Origin: Bacteroidia bacterium
GTDB lineage: Bacteria > Bacteroidota > Bacteroidia > NS11-12g > UBA9320
Length of the DNA: 33,027 bases
Direction of reading: 5' to 3'
NCBI GenBank assembly: GCA_017857855.1
Contig: JAFMCI010000019.1
Coordinates: 1-33,027, forward strand
Positions 1-6,986 of this stretch are shown piece by piece. Position numbers and translations under genes: made by a program. Below the pieces are notes generated by a model, which worked only from the letters and a program-made list of their open reading frames with translations, was not told the DNA's origin and made no database searches. The number at the start of each line of letters is the position of its first letter. Position 1 is the stretch's first letter.

Positions 1-509
1 CCTCTGTATACAGGAAACCCTGCGCCTGTTATTTTAACACCCAGTTCAAAGTCAATCAGATTATATTTCTCACAAAGCTCCCAGTGCGGAAGATTTTGTG
101 TCAGTTTTGGTTTTTCCCCGTGTTCAAAAATAATTTTGTTGTCTGCTTCACTTTTTCCAGCGGGAACAGCTGCTCCCGGTGCATTAGGTATTTGGTAAAG
201 TACCTCAAGTAAGTCTGCTTCTACACTTTTAAGCTGTTCGCTTAGTGTGCTGCTTTGCTCTTTTAAGATAACGGTTTTAGCCTTCATAGCGTTGGCTTCC
301 TCCATTTTCTTTGCTGCATAAAGTTGTCCTATTTCTTTGGCAATTTTATTGCTCTCTGCCAAGATAGTATCAAGCTCTACTTGGGTTGATTTACGTTTAT
401 CATCTAAGGTTAATGCCTGATTTACAAGGTCGGTAAAATCCTTACCTCGTTTGGCTAATCGAGCGATTATTCCTTCTTTGTCTGCGCGTATATCGTGTAT
501 TAATAGCAT
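1..509 (-). CDS. serS: Seryl-tRNA synthetase, N-terminal part (cut by window edge)
   Basis: This partial gene is absent from the ORF track because it runs off the left edge. Reading from the ATG at 509 gives MLLIHDIRADKEG followed by a long charged helical stretch, then HWELCEKYNLIDFELGVKI and a GAGFPVYRG-like end at the window border. This matches the N-terminal tRNA-binding coiled-coil arm of class II seryl-tRNA synthetase and the linker into its catalytic core. About 169 codons are visible; the class II motifs 1-3 lie outside the window. The enzyme charges tRNA-Ser in the cytoplasm. It follows the glycosyltransferase gene on the same strand with a 60-nt gap. An AACCTTTG sequence just upstream resembles the phylum's -7 box, so it may have its own promoter. 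Confidence 0.93.
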   Translation of the reverse strand, partial: MLLIHDIRADKEGIIARLAKRGKDFTDLVNQALTLDDKRKSTQVELDTILAESNKIAKEIGQLYAAKKMEEANAMKAKTVILKEQSSTLSEQLKSVEADLLEVLYQIPNAPGAAVPAGKSEADNKIIFEHGEKPKLTQNLPHWELCEKYNLIDFELGVKITGAGFPVYR

Positions 510-569
510 GTTTTTTACCTGAGTTGCAAAGGTTATCTTTTTTGTGAAAAGGGAAAGGATGTATTTTTT

Positions 570-1661
570 CTAATGATTAAGTAAATAATGCTCTAGCTCT
601 GTAATTCTATCTATCATCATAAAACGATCAATGACGCTTTGTTTTGCAGCAGCTCCCATATGCTGTCGTAGGTTAGCGTCTCGAATAAGTTGAGCTAGCT
701 TTTTGGAGAAGTCATCTATATCTAGATGCTGCGCAAGTAGTCCTGTTTGCCCATTGGTAATTATTTCAGGATTACTGGTAATATCAAAAGCAACTACTGG
801 TTTTTCTTTTGCCATAGCTTCTACCAATACAAAGCCAAACCCTTCCCAGCTCGAACCTAAAACAAAAATGTCGATACTTTGCATAAAGACGTCCATATCT
901 GCCACAAAGCCAAGTAATATTACTTCATTTTCAAGATTTTCGTCTGTTATACATTTTTGTAACTCGTCGTGCAATTCACCAGTTCCCGCAATAAAAAGCG
1001 TAAATTCTAACCCTTGATCCTTTATTTTTTTAGCAACTTGTATAAGGTGTTTTTGGCCCTTCTGAGGTGTTAGCCTACCTGCGTTTCCTAGTATCACTCC
1101 TTTGCCAAGTTTTTTAATTTGCGGCAAGATTTCATGGGTATTGTTTAAAATAGTTGAATCCAATCCATGGTAAATAACAGGTATTTGTGCGGCATTTAAC
1201 GTATTGTGCAAGTAGTGTAAAATCGTACGCTTGGTTTCTTCAGAATTAGCAATGATGTGCGTTGTTGCTTTACCTAAACAATATCTATTTACGATACTAT
1301 TTTTAATGGGAGTTGCCAAACCACGCAGGTAAACTCTCCGTTGAAGATGTGCCATTTGTCCTGCGATACTGGCTGTTTTAGCATCTTGGGAAGTTGTAAA
1401 AATAACGGTATCTATTTCTTCTTGTTGGAAATACCGTTTAATCGCAAGGAGTTTGAAAAGGTTGAGGAACGATAGGCTTTTTACTTCTATTGGAAAGAGA
1501 TTAAAACCAGCTTCTTGCCCGCGTGCCCACAAAGGAGACATGGGATGTGCTGCTATCGTCACACTATACCCTTTTGATCTGAATGCTTTTGCATTTTCAA
1601 GATGAAGCTTTTCGCCACCGCCCCAAAAATTGGAACTATTGAAGAAGCATATCTTTTTCAA
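570..1661 (-). CDS. GT4-type glycosyltransferase (family 1 fold)
   Basis: A 363-residue, two-Rossmann (GT-B) retaining glycosyltransferase. The N-terminal acceptor half opens with a KKICFFNSSNFWGGGEK segment, typical of the glycine-rich loop. The C-terminal donor half has a GRLTPQKG motif, an IAGTGEL strand, and the E-x7-E motif in EGFGFVLVEAMA, followed by a segment ending NPEIITNGQTG. These are hallmarks of GT4 enzymes that move a sugar from a nucleotide-sugar to a lipid- or polysaccharide-linked acceptor at the inner membrane. Substrate cannot be read from sequence. The start is a TTG only 3 nt past the yebC stop and in the same reading frame; no ATG exists near it, so translation is probably coupled to yebC. 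It is not surrounded by other glycan-assembly genes. Confidence 0.88.
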   Translation of the reverse strand: MKKICFFNSSNFWGGGEKLHLENAKAFRSKGYSVTIAAHPMSPLWARGQEAGFNLFPIEVKSLSFLNLFKLLAIKRYFQQEEIDTVIFTTSQDAKTASIAGQMAHLQRRVYLRGLATPIKNSIVNRYCLGKATTHIIANSEETKRTILHYLHNTLNAAQIPVIYHGLDSTILNNTHEILPQIKKLGKGVILGNAGRLTPQKGQKHLIQVAKKIKDQGLEFTLFIAGTGELHDELQKCITDENLENEVILLGFVADMDVFMQSIDIFVLGSSWEGFGFVLVEAMAKEKPVVAFDITSNPEIITNGQTGLLAQHLDIDDFSKKLAQLIRDANLRQHMGAAAKQSVIDRFMMIDRITELEHYLLNH

Positions 1662-1664
1662 AAT

Positions 1665-2375
1665 TTAGAGCACGGCGTTATGAAAAATGTTTTGTACGTC
1701 TTCGTCTTCTTCCAGTTTTTCTATGAGCTTATTACATTCTTCTTTTTGCTCTTCTGTTAGGTCTAGGGTATTGTGAGGAATACGCTCAATATCTACGGAG
1801 TCTATTTCAATGCCAATATTTTCAAGTCCCTTTTGCATATTGCCGTAATCGGTGAAAGCAGTATAAATCAACGTTTCATCTTCTACTTGCTCTATTTCGT
1901 CTAGCCCAAAGTCTATTAACTCAAGCTCTGCATCTTCCATGTTTAGTTCTCCAAGGTTGACCTTAAAAATACATTTACGATCGAAGTTAAATTCCTGCGA
2001 TCCACTGGTGCCTAGTTCTCCGCCATTTCTGCTCAAGATAGCGCGCATATTTGCCACTGTTCTATTGATATTATCGGTAGCGGTTTCAATCATTAAACTC
2101 AAACCAAATGGACCTTTTGCCTCGTACAGAATTTCCTCGTAGGAGCTACTGTCTTTGTCAGATGCTTTTTTAATTGCGGCATCTACTCTGTCTTTCGGCA
2201 TATTTTCAGACTTGGCGTTTTTCATCGCCATACGCAGTCTGGAGTTGTTGTCTGGGTCTGGACCGCCTTCTTTCACGGCCATTGCTATTTCTTTGCCTAT
2301 ACGCGTAAAGGTTACCGCCATTTTACCCCAGCGTTTCATCTTACGTGCTTTTCTAAATTCGAATGCTCTTCCCAT
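1665..2375 (-). CDS. yebC: YebC/PmpR-family protein (transcription/translation factor)
   Basis: A 236-residue YebC/PmpR/TACO1 family protein. The start MGRAFEFRKARKMKRWGKMA is the usual Bacteroidota N-terminus, so I use the ATG at 2375 rather than the TTG at 2384 in the ORF track. Family marks include the FTRIGKEI helix, the PDPDNNSRLRMAMKNAKSENMPK stretch, and GPFGLSLMIE. The acidic C-terminus is also typical. Members have been described both as DNA-binding regulators and as ribosome-associated factors relieving stalling at proline stretches; which applies here cannot be decided. It is the first gene of a minus-strand group with the glycosyltransferase (3-nt gap) and possibly serS. A TAAATTTG -7-like box ends 6 nt before the ATG, predicting a leaderless or nearly leaderless mRNA. 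Confidence 0.93.
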   Translation of the reverse strand: MGRAFEFRKARKMKRWGKMAVTFTRIGKEIAMAVKEGGPDPDNNSRLRMAMKNAKSENMPKDRVDAAIKKASDKDSSSYEEILYEAKGPFGLSLMIETATDNINRTVANMRAILSRNGGELGTSGSQEFNFDRKCIFKVNLGELNMEDAELELIDFGLDEIEQVEDETLIYTAFTDYGNMQKGLENIGIEIDSVDIERIPHNTLDLTEEQKEECNKLIEKLEEDEDVQNIFHNAVL

Positions 2376-2381
2376 TGGGTG

Positions 2382-2389
2382 CAAATTTA
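2382..2389 (-). promoter_or_regulatory. Candidate -7 box TAAATTTG for yebC
   Basis: The minus strand reads TAAATTTG, an exact match to the Bacteroidota TAnnTTTG element. It ends six bases before the yebC ATG, which would place transcription start at or almost at the initiation codon. No convincing TTG at -33 is visible. Confidence 0.45.
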
Positions 2390-2576
2390 AAGCTAATTTT
2401 AAGTCTACGAAAAATCAGTTAGTTTAGTTGGTGGTTTTCTGTACAGACCCTTGGAAATAGATGTAGTTAATCGTGTTGCCAATGAATAAAGAGTGAGATT
2501 TTAATGAGATACTGGTTATACAAAGGAATGTTCCTACAGAAAAAATTCCTTTCTTTGCACCGCAAAGAACAAACTT

Positions 2577-3962
2577 ATGAATTTTGACGTAATAGTAATC
2601 GGAAGTGGCCCAGGTGGATATGTAGCAGCCATTCGTGCGGCACAACTTGGACATAAAGTAGCGGTGGTAGAAAAATCGGAGCTTGGCGGGGTATGCCTTA
2701 ACTGGGGATGTATTCCAACCAAAGCATTATTAAAATCGGCTCAAGTATTTGAATATATAAATCACGCAAGTGATTACGGAATCTCTGTGACTGAGGCAAA
2801 ACACGATTTTGGTGCAGTTATAAAACGTAGTCGTGGAGTGGCAGACGGCATGAGCAAGGGCATACAGTTCTTGATGAAAAAGAATAAAATTGAAATTCTA
2901 ACAGGTTTCGGTAAGCTAATAGCCAAAGGCCAAGTAAGCGTAGATAATGAAGGTAAGAAAGAAACCCATTCTGCTAAACACGTGATCCTTGCAACTGGTG
3001 CCCGTGAACGTCAATTACCAAATTTACCAATAGACGGTAAAAAAATAGTAGGCTATCATGAAGCAATGGTGTTACCAACTCAACCTAAAAAAATGGTCGT
3101 AGTGGGAAGTGGAGCTATAGGAATGGAGTTTGCTTATTTCTACACGGCTATGGGAACAGAAGTGACAGTTGTAGAGTTTATGCCTAACATCGTTCCCAAT
3201 GAGGATATAGACGTTTCGAAAGAGCTTGAAAAAATCTACAAGAAAAAAGGCATGACTATTATGACCAATAGTTCTGTGGAGGCAGTAGATATTAAAGGTG
3301 CTGGCTGTAAAGTGAGCGTGAAAACTGCGAAAGGAATGGAAACCATCGAATGTGATATTGTTTTATCTGCAGTTGGAATTGAAACAAATTTAGAAGATAT
3401 TGGACTGGAAGGTCTGGGTGTAAAAACAGAAAAGGGTAAAGTTATCGTAGATGATTATTACCAAACCAATGTACCAGGCGTATATGCTATAGGCGATATA
3501 GTACATGGACCAGCTCTAGCTCACGTGGCGAGTGCAGAAGGAATAATTTGTGTTGAGAAATTTAGTGGACAACACGTTGAGCCATTGGATTATGGAAACA
3601 TACCAGGATGCACCTATACTTGGCCAGAGATAGCATCAGTAGGGTACACGGAGGCAAAAGCGAAAGAAGCCGGATATGATATAAAAGTAGGTAAATTCCC
3701 GTTCTCTGCATCTGGTAAAGCCAGTGCTTCGGGTTCTAAAGAAGGTTTTGTGAAGGTAATATTTGACGCTAAATATGGTGAGTTCTTGGGAGCGCACATG
3801 ATAGGAGCTAATGTTACAGAAATGATAGCAGGCGTGGTAAGCGCACGTAAGCTAGAAACTACGGGTCACGAAATGATAAAAACAGTACACCCTCACCCTA
3901 CTATGAGTGAAGCGATCATGGAAGCATGCGCTGCTGCTTATGGTGAGGTAATTCACTTGTAG
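2577..3962 (+). CDS. lpdA: Dihydrolipoyl dehydrogenase (E3)
   Basis: A 461-residue flavoprotein disulfide reductase. It oxidizes dihydrolipoamide on pyruvate, 2-oxoglutarate or branched-chain dehydrogenase complexes, or on the glycine cleavage H protein, and makes NADH. Visible marks: the FAD-binding GSGPGG at residues 9-14, the redox-active disulfide C40/C45 in GGVCLNWGC, a second dinucleotide motif VVGSGAIGMEF, the AIGDIV FAD signature, and the C-terminal HPTMSE with the His440/Glu445 pair. Length is normal. No E1 or E2 gene is adjacent, so this E3 is encoded alone. The ATG at 2577 is preceded by a small CTTTGC-acc-GCAAAG inverted repeat in an AT-rich leader; a TTTCTTTG sequence there is a weak -7 candidate. 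A strong terminator follows. Confidence 0.97.
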   Translation: MNFDVIVIGSGPGGYVAAIRAAQLGHKVAVVEKSELGGVCLNWGCIPTKALLKSAQVFEYINHASDYGISVTEAKHDFGAVIKRSRGVADGMSKGIQFLMKKNKIEILTGFGKLIAKGQVSVDNEGKKETHSAKHVILATGARERQLPNLPIDGKKIVGYHEAMVLPTQPKKMVVVGSGAIGMEFAYFYTAMGTEVTVVEFMPNIVPNEDIDVSKELEKIYKKKGMTIMTNSSVEAVDIKGAGCKVSVKTAKGMETIECDIVLSAVGIETNLEDIGLEGLGVKTEKGKVIVDDYYQTNVPGVYAIGDIVHGPALAHVASAEGIICVEKFSGQHVEPLDYGNIPGCTYTWPEIASVGYTEAKAKEAGYDIKVGKFPFSASGKASASGSKEGFVKVIFDAKYGEFLGAHMIGANVTEMIAGVVSARKLETTGHEMIKTVHPHPTMSEAIMEACAAAYGEVIHL

Positions 3963-3990
3963 GAATTAGTTACCGGTTAATAGATATTAG

Positions 3991-4026
3991 GCCTTCGATT
4001 TGTTTTTCAATTCGGAGGCTTTTTTG
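3991..4026 (+). terminator. Rho-independent terminator of lpdA
   Basis: GCCTTCGA pairs with the later TCGGAGGC (one G-U pair) and is followed by a run of six T. It ends the lpdA transcript. The T-run ends in TTTG, which also serves as a plausible -33 element for the GH92 gene downstream. Confidence 0.8.
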
Positions 4027-4051
4027 TGGAATTTTCTTTTGAGTATCTTCG
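4023..4051 (+). promoter_or_regulatory. Candidate promoter of the GH92 gene
   Basis: TTTG at 4023-4026, a 17-nt spacer, then TATCTTCG at 4044-4051 fit the Bacteroidota -33/-7 pattern (TAnnTTCG variant). Only five bases separate the box from the ATG at 4057, so the predicted mRNA is leaderless or nearly so. It sits directly on the tail of the lpdA terminator. Confidence 0.5.
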
Positions 4052-4056
4052 CCGCA

Positions 4057-6849
4057 ATGCGTTTCTCACTTGTCTTTATTCTTTTCTCTCAGTTAGCTAT
4101 TGCGCAAATACCTAGCAACTATGTAAACCCTTTTATTGGAACAGGCGGACACGGGCATACTTTCCCTGGTGCTACGGTGCCTTTTGGAATGGTGCAGCTG
4201 AGTCCAGATACTCGCGTAGATGGAAGTTGGGATGGATGCAGTGGGTATCATTATTCAGACTCCTTTATCTATGGTTTTTCGCATACACACCTAAGTGGTA
4301 CAGGTGTGAGTGATTATGGGGATATTTTATTGCTACCTTCAGCAAATCCCATCTCCTTTAATCCAGAAGAATACAAAACCAAGTTTAGCCATACTGACGA
4401 AGTAGCCAAAGCAAATTATTATTCAGTTAATCTACCAGATAATGGGGTGAAAGTAGAATTAACCACGTCTACTTGGGCAGGCTATCACCGTTACACATTC
4501 GATAAAGACAAAGGATACGTGTTGCTTGATCTGAAGCACCGAGATAAAACATTGGATTTTGTGATAAAAGAAAGAGGAAAACATACCCTAGATGGATTTA
4601 GAATAAGTGAAGGTTGGGCGAAGGAGCAGCATTGCTATTTTTCGATGGATTTTACTCAGGAGATTTCTGCTATCACATACAATGCCGATAGTAGCAAAGC
4701 ACTTCTGCATTTTGATAAGCTAAAGGATAAACAATTAGAAGTGTATGTAGGGCTTTCATTTACCTCTATTGCAGGAGCACAATTAAACCTTAACTACGAA
4801 ACTTCACAAACATACGAAGAGGTGCAGTTTGATGAAATAGTAGCCGGAGGTCAAGCCTATTGGGATAAGGAACTTTCCAAAATAGAAGTATTCACCCAAG
4901 ATGAAGAGAAGAAGCACATATTTTACACGGCACTATATCACTGCATGATTCACCCCAATATAGCAGAAGATGCCGATGGTAAATACCGTGGACACGATAT
5001 GAAGATTCATAACAGTCCCAATCATACACAATATACCGTCTTTTCATTGTGGGATACGTATAGGGCACTGCATCCATTGATGACGATTATCGATGAGCAG
5101 CGAACTACAGATTTTATAAATAGCTTCTTAGAAATATACAAGCAGAGCGGACGACTGCCCGTGTGGGAACTGGCGAGTAACGAGACCGATTGCATGATAG
5201 GTTACCACAGTGTAAGCGTTATAGCTGATGCGTATATGAAAGGCATTCGAGGTTTTGATACTAAGCTGGCTCTAGAAGCGATGGTGGCGAGTGCCAATAC
5301 CGATTTATTTGGTTTGCCAAGCTACCGCAAATATGGATTTGTAAGAGCAGAAGATGAGTCAGAAAGCGTAAGCAAAACCCTTGAATATGCCTATGACGAT
5401 TGGTGCATAGCCCAAATGGCACGAGCAATGGGAGAGGATGGCATTGCCGATGTATTTGAGAGAAGAGCAGAATCGTGGCGAAATGTCATTAATCCTGAAA
5501 CAGGTTTTGCCACACCTAGACTCAATGGAGATTGGATAGCGGATTTTGATCCAAGGCAGGTTAATAATCATTTTACAGAAGCAAATAGTTGGCAGTATAG
5601 TTTTGTGCAACAGGCAACGGGAGGTGCAACTAATGTTAGTGACCTCGAACAAAAATTGGATGCCTTCTTTTCTGCGTCAACTAAAACCACAGGAAGAACA
5701 CAATCGGATATTACAGGATTAATCGGGCAATATGCCCATGGTAATGAGCCAAGTCATCATATAGCCTATTTGTATAATTATACCCCTCACCCTGAAAAAG
5801 GACAACAAATCATCAAGCAAATCTGTGATTCATTTTACAGGAATACGCCTGATGGATTAATTGGTAATGAAGATTGCGGGCAAATGAGTGCTTGGTATGT
5901 ATTGAGTAGTTCAGGATTTTACGCCGTTTATCCAGGATCCAATTTGTATTATGTAGGTTATTGTGATTTTGATTCGGTCGTCTATCGGCTTAATAGTGGT
6001 AAAAAAATACGCATCGTCGGCTCAAAACAAACAGAAAGAAAAGGATGTACCGATTTTACTTCATACGATGCAAGAGAAGGGTTATATCTTGATTTTTCAA
6101 ACTGTGATTTTGGAGATAGTTTTCTGGAAGTAGGTGTGACTACTCCAACGATAACTCCAACGCCAATCATTTCAGGGGAGCACGTTTTTCTTGAACAGTC
6201 TTTAGTGACGTTAAAAAGTTTAAACCCATTGGATAAACTGTTTTACCGGATGAATTCTCAAGGCTCATTCATAACGTATACCAACCCAATGGTGATAAAC
6301 AAGAGTTCCATTGTGGAGGCTTATGCAATACGTAATACTATGAAAAGCCCCACTATCTCTGCCACCTTCTACAAAAAACCAAACAACTGGACGTGTAATC
6401 CAAGTATACTGCCCAACTCACAATACGCAGGAGGAGGAGATGATGCACTGATAGATGGTGTTAACGGCACTATTAACTGGCAAGCTGGTAGATGGCAAGG
6501 ATATCAGAATGAAGTGGTGACTTTTTTAATAGACCTAAAAGAAGAAAAGAAAATCAGCGAGGTAAGCCTTAATTTTCTGCAAGATGCTCGCTCGTGGATA
6601 TTGCTGCCAAAAGATGTTTCGGTATATGTAAACGGTAAATTAGTGGCTACTGACATTCTTAATGTAGATGCGTTGAGAGAAGGAAATTTTACCCAAATGG
6701 TAAAATTGAAAATCCCAAAATGCAAATCTCAAATGGTGAAAATTGTGGTCCATTCGGCAGGCAAGCTTCCCGAGGGTCATCCTGGTTTTACGATGGATGG
6801 CGATGCATTTTTCTTTATAGATGAAATAAAAGTTAACGGATCCTTTTGA
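4057..6849 (+). CDS. Secreted GH92 family alpha-mannosidase with C-terminal accessory domains
   Basis: An exo-acting, calcium-dependent alpha-mannosidase of family GH92. I start at the ATG at 4057, which gives a clean signal peptide (MRFSLVFILFSQLAIAQ); the longer ORF begins inside the lpdA terminator. Family motifs: YVNPFIGTGGHGHTFPGA at the mature N-terminus, SLWDTYRALHP, FTEANSWQYSF around Glu508 (the region of the family's general acid), GNEPSHHIAYLYNY, and GNEDCGQMSAWYV around residues 603-615. Beyond the usual catalytic core there are two extra modules: a chitobiase-C/Fn3-like segment (about residues 702-772) and a discoidin/galactose-binding-like domain (about 775-930) that may anchor the enzyme to glycan. 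The signal peptide lacks a lipobox cysteine, suggesting a periplasmic or soluble secreted enzyme. Linkage specificity (1,2; 1,3; 1,4; 1,6) cannot be read by eye. Confidence 0.93.
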   Translation: MRFSLVFILFSQLAIAQIPSNYVNPFIGTGGHGHTFPGATVPFGMVQLSPDTRVDGSWDGCSGYHYSDSFIYGFSHTHLSGTGVSDYGDILLLPSANPISFNPEEYKTKFSHTDEVAKANYYSVNLPDNGVKVELTTSTWAGYHRYTFDKDKGYVLLDLKHRDKTLDFVIKERGKHTLDGFRISEGWAKEQHCYFSMDFTQEISAITYNADSSKALLHFDKLKDKQLEVYVGLSFTSIAGAQLNLNYETSQTYEEVQFDEIVAGGQAYWDKELSKIEVFTQDEEKKHIFYTALYHCMIHPNIAEDADGKYRGHDMKIHNSPNHTQYTVFSLWDTYRALHPLMTIIDEQRTTDFINSFLEIYKQSGRLPVWELASNETDCMIGYHSVSVIADAYMKGIRGFDTKLALEAMVASANTDLFGLPSYRKYGFVRAEDESESVSKTLEYAYDDWCIAQMARAMGEDGIADVFERRAESWRNVINPETGFATPRLNGDWIADFDPRQVNNHFTEANSWQYSFVQQATGGATNVSDLEQKLDAFFSASTKTTGRTQSDITGLIGQYAHGNEPSHHIAYLYNYTPHPEKGQQIIKQICDSFYRNTPDGLIGNEDCGQMSAWYVLSSSGFYAVYPGSNLYYVGYCDFDSVVYRLNSGKKIRIVGSKQTERKGCTDFTSYDAREGLYLDFSNCDFGDSFLEVGVTTPTITPTPIISGEHVFLEQSLVTLKSLNPLDKLFYRMNSQGSFITYTNPMVINKSSIVEAYAIRNTMKSPTISATFYKKPNNWTCNPSILPNSQYAGGGDDALIDGVNGTINWQAGRWQGYQNEVVTFLIDLKEEKKISEVSLNFLQDARSWILLPKDVSVYVNGKLVATDILNVDALREGNFTQMVKLKIPKCKSQMVKIVVHSAGKLPEGHPGFTMDGDAFFFIDEIKVNGSF

Positions 6850-6855
6850 GAGCTG

Positions 6856-6868
6856 TCTTAACTTAAGA
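6856..6868. repeat. Palindrome TCTTAA-C-TTAAGA
   Basis: A perfect 6-bp inverted repeat around one central base, seven bases after the GH92 stop. It could be a protein-binding site upstream of the susC promoter, or chance in AT-rich DNA. Confidence 0.3.
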
Positions 6869-6880
6869 TGGGATTGAGTC

Positions 6881-6905
6881 AAACATGTTTTATTTATACA
6901 TGTTT
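6881..6905. repeat. Inverted repeat AAACATG / CATGTTT upstream of susC
   Basis: Seven-base perfect arms separated by 11 bases of TTTTATTTATA. It lies about 33-57 bp upstream of the susC -33 element, a position suitable for an activator or repressor. No T-run follows, so it does not look like a terminator. Confidence 0.35.
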
Positions 6906-6915
6906 AAATAGTAAA

Positions 6916-6959
6916 AGTAGAAACAACTTACTTATAGTTGTTTTTACTATAAGTTTTTT
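6916..6959 (+). terminator. Hairpin after GH92, overlapping the susC promoter
   Basis: AGTAGAAACAACT pairs with AGTTGTTTTTACT (13 bp, one G-U) around a 7-nt loop, and a TTTTTT run follows after five bases (ATAAG). It can end GH92 transcripts before susC. Because the susC -33 TTG lies in its right arm, it could instead or also be a regulatory structure. Confidence 0.5.
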
Positions 6960-6966
6960 ATATTCG
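6938..6966 (+). promoter_or_regulatory. Candidate susC promoter
   Basis: TTG at 6938-6940, an 18-nt spacer, and TATATTCG at 6959-6966 fit the Bacteroidota promoter pattern. The box lies 20 nt before the susC ATG. It would drive the susC-susD-PKD lipoprotein unit independently of GH92. Confidence 0.5.
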
Positions 6967-6986
6967 CATTTATAAAAAATAATTCT

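Noticed and set aside
2553-2567. CTTTGC-acc-GCAAAG repeat in the lpdA leader as a riboswitch or operator
   Set aside because: Only 6-bp arms in a short leader; no known riboswitch core. Mentioned under lpdA only.
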